A DNA stretch of 5,146 bases from Burkholderiaceae bacterium (GTDB lineage Bacteria > Pseudomonadota > Gammaproteobacteria > Burkholderiales > Burkholderiaceae_E). Shown in pieces: positions 1-4,333 of this stretch (the stretch's first letter is position 1; each line of letters starts with the position of its first letter). A program made the translations under genes and the position numbers. The DNA lies in assembly GCA_019428955.1 (NCBI GenBank), contig JAHYJF010000248.1, positions 1-5,146 of the forward strand. Direction: 5' to 3'. A model generated the notes under the pieces. The model was not told the DNA's origin and ran no database searches. It saw only the letters and a list, made by a program, of their open reading frames with translations.

Positions 1-85
1 GCAGCTCGGGCGCATCCGGCATCCCGGACAGTGACGCCTGAGCGTTTCCGGGCTGCTGGTCGGCGGGATTCGTGGCGGCGGTCAC
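1..85 (-). CDS. N-terminal fragment of an unrecognised protein, cut by the window edge
   Basis: An open frame starts at GTG (85-83) and runs off the left edge after 28 codons, beginning MTAATNPADQQPGN. A Shine-Dalgarno run AAGGGGGG (100-93) sits 7 bases upstream. The frame has a stop at 121-119, and GTG is the only usable start between that stop and the fragment. The GTG overlaps the TGA of the preceding ORF as GTGA, a typical coupled junction. Of 28 codons, 23 end in G or C, which matches the element's other genes and contrasts with the ORF just upstream. The visible part is rich in Ala, Pro, Gln and Asn, with no signal peptide or membrane segment, and looks like a flexible N-terminus. I do not recognise it. 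As the next gene after the replication proteins it may be another replication, regulatory or packaging function, but nothing visible decides this. Confidence 0.72.
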   Translation of the reverse strand, partial: MTAATNPADQQPGNAQASLSGMPDAPEL

Positions 86-450
86 GGCGTCACCCCCCTT
101 GTTTCCTTTGCAAGCAGCTCACACCCTAGCGAAACCCCGCGCCTCGGATTACCCGCAGGGGGTGAGGCCAGGGAGTACCTTTTTAGTATCTTGTCGATAC
201 CATCAATGACGCAGGCGGTGGTGGTCGTGGACTCGGCAGCTGTGGCACGGGTCAAGCCTGCAATCCCCCATCCGCACACCTGGCAGGAATAAAGGGTTAA
301 AAGTGCTGAAAGTGGCTTTCGCACCTTTCCGCCCTTTATTCCTGCCTTGGTGTGCCCCAGGTCTTGAAGGCCTTTATTCACAAGGAAAGAAAGAAAAACC
401 TTATTAAAACCTTCTAGGGAATCAGCTAAAAAAGGTGCGAAAGTCGGCAT
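82..450 (-). CDS. 122-codon ORF of doubtful coding status, overlying a repeat-rich, possibly structured RNA region
   Basis: The frame starts at ATG 450 (a GTG at 453 is also possible) and ends with TGA at 84-82. For a real gene: the Shine-Dalgarno AAGGGG (463-458) lies 7 bases upstream, the ATG overlaps the DUF3987 stop as TGATG, and its own stop overlaps the next start as GTGA. Against it: only 9 of the first 30 codons end in G or C, while 24 of the first 30 codons of the upstream gene do. The product is also low in obvious domain structure, with a Cys-Gly-Trp-Gly segment near residue 60, a Thr run near residue 75 and Pro/Gly/Arg near residue 100. No membrane segment or known fold is evident. 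Codons 32-59 overlie an 82-base palindrome. Small ORFs over structured regulatory RNA, loosely called Icd-like or Ash-like, are known in P4/P1-type elements. Whether this belongs with them is inference. It could be a leader peptide, a small regulator, or only a translated non-coding region. Confidence 0.45.
   Translation of the reverse strand: MPTFAPFLADSLEGFNKVFLSFLVNKGLQDLGHTKAGIKGGKVRKPLSALLTLYSCQVCGWGIAGLTRATAAESTTTTACVIDGIDKILKRYSLASPPAGNPRRGVSLGCELLAKETRGVTP
93..100 (-). promoter_or_regulatory. Shine-Dalgarno site for the GTG start at 85
   Basis: AAGGGGGG on the minus strand lies 7 bases before GTG. It decides the start of the left-edge gene, because no ATG is available in that frame before the upstream stop. 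Confidence 0.6.
274..355. repeat. 82-base imperfect palindrome (hairpin or cruciform of about 35 pairs)
   Basis: From outside in: 7 pairs (349-355 with 274-280); a small bulge (347-348 against 281); 15 perfect pairs (332-346 with 282-296, arm GGCAGGAATAAAGGG); an internal loop (329-331 against 297-298); 8 pairs including one G-U, or a mismatch in DNA (321-328 with 299-306); one unpaired base (307); 5 pairs (316-320 with 308-312); and a 3-base loop (313-315). It lies within the 122-codon ORF. No T-run follows the stem on the minus strand, so it is not a standard intrinsic terminator. It could be a structured RNA on the operon transcript, a cruciform or single-strand initiation site for the element's replication proteins, or the remains of a small inserted repeat. 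Confidence 0.8.
316..443. repeat. 13-base exact inverted repeat linking the ORF start to the palindrome arm
   Basis: CTTTCGCACCTTT at 316-328 and AAAGGTGCGAAAG at 431-443 are perfect inverted copies separated by 102 bases. On the minus-strand transcript the upstream copy covers codons 3-7 of the 122-codon ORF. The downstream copy is the left inner arm of the hairpin at 274-355. The downstream copy can therefore pair either with the upstream copy or with its local partner (CTTTC, one A, GCACTTTT, at 312-299), but not with both. Confidence 0.75.
395..413. repeat. Two AT-rich 8-base direct repeats, 11-base period
   Basis: AAAACCTT occurs at 395-402 and again at 406-413, so the copies lie on the same face of the helix. 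They sit in the most AT-rich part of the window, with an A/G-rich tract just to the left (381-398). A related CCTTTATT occurs at 370-377 and within 332-340. Short phased repeats next to an AT-rich stretch are seen at replication origins, but two copies are few for an iteron array. Confidence 0.4.
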
Positions 451-2042
451 CACTCCACCCCTTTCATGGCAAGTGGGTTGACCGCGTAATAGATCGGTGG
501 GCGCCCGCCCGTGCCCGTTCCCTTGTATGGGCCGGCGATCAGGTTCCGCGTCTTGAGTGCTTCCAGCGCGGCGATCAGGCGGTCGATCTTGTCGAACCGG
601 GTGTGGTGGGCGCGGTGCAGTTCGGAGCGCAGGAACTCAGCCTCACCATGCCGTTCAATCCAGCGCCAGCACAGCCGCGCATCGTCTGTAGTGGCATCGG
701 CGCCTATCAGGTCGAACACCGCCTGCGCGTGGCGTATCAGCCGCAGGCACAGCCCGACAGCCCGCTTCATGGTTTCCTCGCTGATTGTTTCCGACGCCTT
801 GCCGCCCCCGGCGACGTGGAACAGGCCAGCCACCCGCAGCGCGCCGCCTGGCAGCTTTGCGCACCAGTCGCGCATGGATTCCAGCGGCCCGCCTTCGGCC
901 TGTTCGTTCTCGATCTTCTGTGCGAACTTCACCCACAGTTCGCGTGCGGCATCGGACAGCAGCAGTACATGCTCGTCGTCTTCACCGGCCGCCACATCGG
1001 TGCGCGCCTCCAGTTCCAGCAGGCGCAGCACCTCGCCGCGATAGCGCGCTTCAAGATCGACAGGGATGGTGACGCGCCGGCCCATATCGCGCTTGCCGAT
1101 GCGGGTTGCCGGTAGTCCGAAAAAGAATCGGGCGAACGTGCCCGAGCTGCGAAACTTGCGTTTAGCGGCCGGCGCCATGTCCTGCAGCAGTCCGGGCTGC
1201 ATCCCGAGTCCGAAGGTCAGTGCCGGCCGGTCGATAACCGCCGTTCGGCTGCCACGGTCAACGCGCACGGATGAACCGCTGTAGGCCTGCAACGCCACGT
1301 CCACCACGGCTTCGCCGCCCGAGTACAGGCCAGCCAGCACGGCGAATATGCCGCCTTCGTCACTCATCACCGCCATGCGGCCGTCGTGCTCCACCAGCAT
1401 CGCCTGCAGCCGTTCCGGCGTCACGTCGCCTGTAAAAAATCGCGGCGGGCGCAATTCGTCCGGGGTTTGCTCGGCCAGTTCGGTAATCTCGCGCACGATC
1501 TCGCCGCGCCGCACCGCGCTGTCCTCCTTCGCTGCATCGCCCTGCAGCTTTTCCGCACGGCGCTGGCTGATTTTGCGCAAGGTGTCGCGCTCGACAATTT
1601 CGGTGCGCATCTGGTCGGCCAGCTTCGCTTCCTTCAACAGCACCGGCTTGAGCAGCCGTTGAATCAGTGCCGACTTGCGCTCGCCGGAGTCGGCCAGGAT
1701 CACCGTCCACACGCATACAGGCTCGCTGTAGTCATCACCGAACGGCGATACCTTGAACTTGCGCTGCAATGCCAGGGACAGCACCGACACGGTGAACAGC
1801 GTCGCCATCGTCGGGGGTGTCTGAAGCCCATCCGACAGTGCCTGCGCATACTCGCCAAAAACGCCGGGTAGAAGCTCGGCGGAAAGCTCCGGGGTCTCAA
1901 TCCGGTTGAACGGAAGATACTCATCCCAGCGCGTGCCATCATCCGCGGGCGAAGGCGCGACCGGTTTTGCCGCCTCCAACGACTTGCGCACCGCTTCAGG
2001 GCCGGCCGATAGCGCCAGGTCGTTCATGTCGGTCAGGTTCAT
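450..2042 (-). CDS. DUF3987 family protein, helicase-like replication ATPase
   Basis: This 530-residue protein has the layout of DUF3987 proteins, which accompany TOPRIM or primase genes in phages and integrative elements and are thought to act as replicative helicase-type ATPases. Residues 112-126 form the nucleotide-binding loop, read as ILADSGERKSAL. It is a degenerate Walker A with RKS in place of GKS, a variant I have seen described in this family. A Walker B-like stretch (RMAVMSDEGG, 222-231) supplies Asp228 and Glu229. Residues 132-195 are long, charged and helical, probably a coiled coil. The ARFFFGLP segment (304-311) resembles the family's conserved arginine region. Residues about 450-530 look like a winged helix ending TGGRPPIYYAVNP, suggesting DNA contact. 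The ATG overlaps the TOPRIM stop as ATGA, with GAGG (2053-2050) 7 bases before it. It should be cytoplasmic, as no membrane segment is visible. Helicase activity is inferred from the family and was not shown here. Confidence 0.88.
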   Translation of the reverse strand: MNLTDMNDLALSAGPEAVRKSLEAAKPVAPSPADDGTRWDEYLPFNRIETPELSAELLPGVFGEYAQALSDGLQTPPTMATLFTVSVLSLALQRKFKVSPFGDDYSEPVCVWTVILADSGERKSALIQRLLKPVLLKEAKLADQMRTEIVERDTLRKISQRRAEKLQGDAAKEDSAVRRGEIVREITELAEQTPDELRPPRFFTGDVTPERLQAMLVEHDGRMAVMSDEGGIFAVLAGLYSGGEAVVDVALQAYSGSSVRVDRGSRTAVIDRPALTFGLGMQPGLLQDMAPAAKRKFRSSGTFARFFFGLPATRIGKRDMGRRVTIPVDLEARYRGEVLRLLELEARTDVAAGEDDEHVLLLSDAARELWVKFAQKIENEQAEGGPLESMRDWCAKLPGGALRVAGLFHVAGGGKASETISEETMKRAVGLCLRLIRHAQAVFDLIGADATTDDARLCWRWIERHGEAEFLRSELHRAHHTRFDKIDRLIAALEALKTRNLIAGPYKGTGTGGRPPIYYAVNPLAMKGVE

Positions 2043-2869
2043 GGCCGCACCTCGCTGAAGTCGGGGCGTGCGATCAGTCCACCCACCATCGTGGCAGCGC
2101 GTGTGGCAGCGGTCAGGCCGGGGTTGCCGGGTGTAGCCGCATCGTCATCGGCTACTACGATGATTTTCTCGAATGGGAAGTGGCGCCGCAGCTTGCGTGC
2201 AACCAACGCCAGGTTGCCGGCATTGAATGCCACGGCGGTGGCGTGCCCGGTCGCCTCATAAACGCTGGCGGCGGTGGCGTAGCCTTCGGCAATACAGATC
2301 GTGCTTGCTGGCACGCCAATGGCGAAATAGCAGCCGCGCACCATGCCGCCGGTCAGGAATTTTTTCGCACCGTCCGGGCTGAGAATCTGCAGCGAATGCA
2401 TCACGCCGTCGCTCCGCACCGGGATCAGCAGGTTGTCGCGCAACTGCCGTATTCCCCAGGCCTTTACTTGCTTGCGCTGCAGGTAGGCGTGCTGCGCATC
2501 GGCAGGCCGTGACGCCGCCCACATCTTCGCCGCACGCTCTCGGGCTTCCCGCCAAACAACTTTCTGTTCCTCGAAACGATCCGCTTTAACCTTGGCCATA
2601 CGGCGCTGCAATTCCTGCCATTCCTGCCGGTTGATCTTGCCGGCGTGGGCATCGCGCCAGGGGTGCGTCTCTCCGGTTTTCCACGAACCTACAGCGCCGT
2701 GCGGGATCGGGTCGAGGTGTAGTGCATACCATCCGTTCATGCTGCCCGGCTTGTCGCCGTCGACGCGGTAGCGGTGTATGCGCCCATCGGCGGTCGGGGT
2801 GTCCTTCAGTGGCGCCAGGCCGGTCGCGCGCATGAAATCGAGGAAGCGGTGTTCAATGGCGTGTGTCAT
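2039..2869 (-). CDS. TOPRIM-domain protein, putative replication primase-type protein
   Basis: I start this 276-residue protein at ATG 2869, because GGAGGG (2883-2878) lies 8 bases before it. A longer reading from 2929 would add 20 Arg-rich residues inside the preceding gene. Residues 25-75 hold the N-terminal region common in phage TOPRIM proteins (YRVDGDKPGSMNGWY, then GSWKTGETHPW). Residues 80-120 are a charged helix. The TOPRIM fold covers about 190-265: the catalytic Glu is E195 (ICIAEGYATA), and the metal-binding acidic cluster is IIVVADDDA, D241-D243. No zinc-finger cysteines are present, so it lacks the DnaG-type N-terminal DNA-binding module. It ends at PDFSEVRP, without the Asp-Phe-Asn-Asp-Leu tail I expect in many relatives. 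It overlaps the upstream gene by 17 bases and the DUF3987 gene by 4. The two probably work together to start replication. Primase activity is inferred, and a nickase-like or accessory TOPRIM role is possible. Confidence 0.87.
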   Translation of the reverse strand: MTHAIEHRFLDFMRATGLAPLKDTPTADGRIHRYRVDGDKPGSMNGWYALHLDPIPHGAVGSWKTGETHPWRDAHAGKINRQEWQELQRRMAKVKADRFEEQKVVWREARERAAKMWAASRPADAQHAYLQRKQVKAWGIRQLRDNLLIPVRSDGVMHSLQILSPDGAKKFLTGGMVRGCYFAIGVPASTICIAEGYATAASVYEATGHATAVAFNAGNLALVARKLRRHFPFEKIIVVADDDAATPGNPGLTAATRAATMVGGLIARPDFSEVRP

Positions 2870-3086
2870 GTTCGCTACCCTCCAGGTAGGCTTCGAACGC
2901 ACGAACAGTCGCGTCCCGCGCGGCAGCATCGGCGCCGGTCAGGGCGGTCTCGCAGTTGCCCTCCAGGGCGGCGATAAACAAGTCCCGCGTGTCGAACGAG
3001 AGGGCGCTCACGCTTGCGCCGTTCGGGCGGCTGGTGTTCGAGCCATGCCGGATATTTCGCGCGTTGCGGTTGACGGGGGCTTTCAT
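2853..3086 (-). CDS. Small protein of unknown function in the replication operon
   Basis: A 77-residue protein starts at ATG 3086, which overlaps the stop of the preceding gene as TGATG. An AAGG (3100-3097) lies 10 bases before, a rather long spacing, so translation is probably coupled. Its end overlaps the TOPRIM gene by 17 bases. Residues 1-25 are basic and Asn-rich (RNARNIRHGSN). Residues 33-70 look helical and acidic, with an Ala-rich stretch (GADAAARDATVRAFEAYLEG). There is no cysteine cluster, signal peptide or membrane segment, and I recognise no family. A basic head followed by a helical tail would suit a small nucleic-acid-binding or replication accessory protein, but that is a guess. 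The tight coupling on both sides is the main evidence that it is real. Confidence 0.68.
   Translation of the reverse strand: MKAPVNRNARNIRHGSNTSRPNGASVSALSFDTRDLFIAALEGNCETALTGADAAARDATVRAFEAYLEGSEHDTRH
2878..2883 (-). promoter_or_regulatory. Shine-Dalgarno site that sets the TOPRIM start
   Basis: GGAGGG on the minus strand lies 8 bases before ATG 2869, inside the end of the 77-residue gene. It favours the 276-residue reading over the longer one that starts at 2929. Confidence 0.65.
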
Positions 3087-3316
3087 CAGGCGGCCGCCTT
3101 CTGTCCGATTTCGACAGCGGCTTGCTTGAATCGCGCCGGGTGATAACGCATGCGGCCGGTGATGATGATCAACGCGCCGGAGGATGCCAGGGCATCCCGA
3201 TTGCGTCGCACAAACCAGCGCACGCTATCCTCGGTGGGGAATGCCTGCTTTACGCTGCCGAGCAGGTCTTGCAGTTCGACATATTCGTCGAGGGGGGGTA
3301 GTTCGGTGACGTTCAT
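3086..3316 (-). CDS. Small putative DNA-binding regulator or excisionase-like protein
   Basis: I choose ATG 3316 (76 residues) because AAAGGAG (3329-3323) lies 6 bases upstream. An upstream ATG at 3337 would add 7 residues and leave this strong site inside the gene. Residues 12-40 (EYVELQDLLGSV, then SVRWFVRRNRDAL) and 46-66 (a hydrophobic GALIIITGRMRYH strand pair followed by PARFKQAA) look like a compact winged-helix or MerR/AlpA-like fold. The Arg-rich helix at 33-42 is a candidate DNA-contact helix. Small proteins of this kind in prophages and satellites act as excisionases or as activators of integrase or replication genes. This one opens the coupled operon just after the 3317-3450 gap, so it could bind that gap and regulate itself. 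The family is assigned by resemblance only. Confidence 0.72.
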   Translation of the reverse strand: MNVTELPPLDEYVELQDLLGSVKQAFPTEDSVRWFVRRNRDALASSGALIIITGRMRYHPARFKQAAVEIGQKAAA

Positions 3317-3450
3317 CCAATTCTCCTTTAGTTGCATGCACCTTGCCGAGCCTTTGCACAGGCGGCGGGTGCCGTGGGGAGAATCGTATTTATCGAGGCG
3401 GGTAAAGTCGCAAAGGATTTTTTTAGAAAACTGCCGGGCCCGTAATTTGG
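3317..3450 (-). promoter_or_regulatory. Intergenic control region with possible promoter and operator palindromes
   Basis: This 134-base non-coding gap is more AT-rich than its surroundings and precedes the coupled six-gene run. Features on the minus strand: TTGCGA (3413-3408) as a possible -35 element, followed by the AT-rich TAAATACGAT (3392-3383), where a -10 element could be TAAATA (15-base spacing) or TACGAT (19-base spacing), neither ideal; a perfect 8-base palindrome TGCATGCA (3333-3340) just before the ribosome binding site; a 7-base inverted repeat CCTTTGC/GCAAAGG (3351-3357 and 3410-3416); and CGAT repeated 9 bases apart (3395-3392 and 3386-3383). The inverted repeat brackets the putative promoter, as operators often do. 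The exact promoter is uncertain. Confidence 0.4.
3323..3329 (-). promoter_or_regulatory. Strong Shine-Dalgarno site of the operon's first gene
   Basis: AAAGGAG on the minus strand lies 6 bases before ATG 3316. It is the best ribosome binding site in the window and selects the 76-residue start. Confidence 0.7.
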
Positions 3451-4323
3451 CTAGGCGTTTTCCTTGAGCACCTGACCGACGCGCACTTCAGAGACGTCGA
3501 CGTCATCGAACAGTGCACGCACCACTGCCGTCCAGTCGACCACGCGCAGGCATTCGTCTGACGTGCCTACGCCGCGCAGGCCCCGGTGCGCGACGCGCAG
3601 CCAGTCAGGCCATCCGCATTTTTGCGAGCGCAGTTCGGGCTGGCCGGCGTGCTCTGTTTTGAAGTCTGGGAGGCGACGCAGATCCTCGGCGAGATGGCCG
3701 AGCCAGCCGGCATCTAGCGGCCGGCCGATTTCTGCCAGCTTGTGTGCGGCCTCGATCACGCGGCTGCGCACGGCATCAGAGGCGCGCCGCCGCTGCAGCC
3801 AGCCCCGTTTCGAGTCGCTGGTGTATTCGATGCCGTGGCGGCGATAGATTTCGTTTACGTCGACCGGTGCGAGCTCGAAGCGGTAGAAGATCACCAGGCG
3901 CTCGACCGTGCTGCCGCCGTACTTCAGCACGTCGGCCCTGTATGCCTCGCAGCGCGGTGGCGTAACGATGCGAAGCTCGCGCACCAGCCGTGCCAGCTTG
4001 TTGGCCTGGCGCTGCGCAGGATCGCGCAGGCGCTTTTCCGGCACGGCTGGGGGGCCTGAATACAGCGGCCGCCGCTCATCCTCCAAGGCATCGTCCATGC
4101 TGTAGATCAGGACGCCGAGAAGGGCGTCGCGATCCAAATAATCGAGGACGTGATGGTCAACGTGCTCCCACATTCGGCGCATGCCTCGATCCTCGACGCA
4201 AAGCAGGCGATAGAAGGCGTCGCGGCGATGCGGCATCTCCTCTGGATCGTCGAAGCGGGGCCGCATCTCGTTGAACCATGTCAGCGCCCAATCGGGCAGT
4301 TCGGGGCTCGGGCGGGTATTCAT
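3451..4323 (-). CDS. Unrecognised 290-residue protein next to the integrase
   Basis: The frame runs from ATG 4323 to TAG 3453-3451. The integrase stop is 10 bases upstream. No good ribosome binding site lies at the usual distance (a GAGGGG is about 19 bases away), so translation may depend on coupling to the integrase. The product is charged, cytoplasmic-looking and rich in Arg, Asp and Glu. The N-terminal 90 residues have several Trp, His and Asp (DWALTWFNEM, MWEHVDHHVLDYLDRD). A basic helical middle (97-120) is followed by an RRHGIEYTSDSKRGWLQRRR stretch near 161-180, which could contact nucleic acid. The C-terminal third has a Trp/Cys segment (SQKCGWPDWLRVAHRGLRG, 233-251). I see no membrane segment, signal peptide or nucleotide-binding motif and do not know the family. 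Its place between the integrase and the control region suggests element regulation or accessory cargo. Codon use matches its neighbours. Confidence 0.8.
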   Translation of the reverse strand: MNTRPSPELPDWALTWFNEMRPRFDDPEEMPHRRDAFYRLLCVEDRGMRRMWEHVDHHVLDYLDRDALLGVLIYSMDDALEDERRPLYSGPPAVPEKRLRDPAQRQANKLARLVRELRIVTPPRCEAYRADVLKYGGSTVERLVIFYRFELAPVDVNEIYRRHGIEYTSDSKRGWLQRRRASDAVRSRVIEAAHKLAEIGRPLDAGWLGHLAEDLRRLPDFKTEHAGQPELRSQKCGWPDWLRVAHRGLRGVGTSDECLRVVDWTAVVRALFDDVDVSEVRVGQVLKENA

Positions 4324-4333
4324 CGCGCCGCGC

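Noticed and set aside
655..936. Minus-strand 93-residue frame inside the DUF3987 gene
   Set aside because: It is an out-of-frame shadow, very Arg-rich with no ribosome site. The minus-strand frames at 1360-1716, 1700-1942, 2256-2555, 2464-2652 and 4320-4742 are rejected for the same reason.
435..1115. Long plus-strand open frame opposite the DUF3987 gene
   Set aside because: It is antisense to a gene with clear domain features. Long open frames on the opposite strand are expected in GC-rich coding DNA. The product has no recognisable motif. The same holds for plus-strand frames at 1386-1871, 1967-2512, 2778-3143 and 4271-4669.
2870..2929. A longer TOPRIM start at 2929, adding 20 residues
   Set aside because: The added stretch is inside the 77-residue gene, is Arg-rich and unlike TOPRIM N-termini. 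The strong GGAGGG site serves ATG 2869.
3317..3337. Start at 3337 for the small DNA-binding protein
   Set aside because: It would place the AAAGGAG site inside the coding region and add seven unneeded residues. ATG 3316 has the ideal spacing.
3420..3450. Terminator after the 290-residue gene
   Set aside because: The palindrome CGGGCCCG (3435-3442) has no room for a loop and is followed on the minus strand by only a short TTTT, so it does not make a convincing intrinsic terminator.
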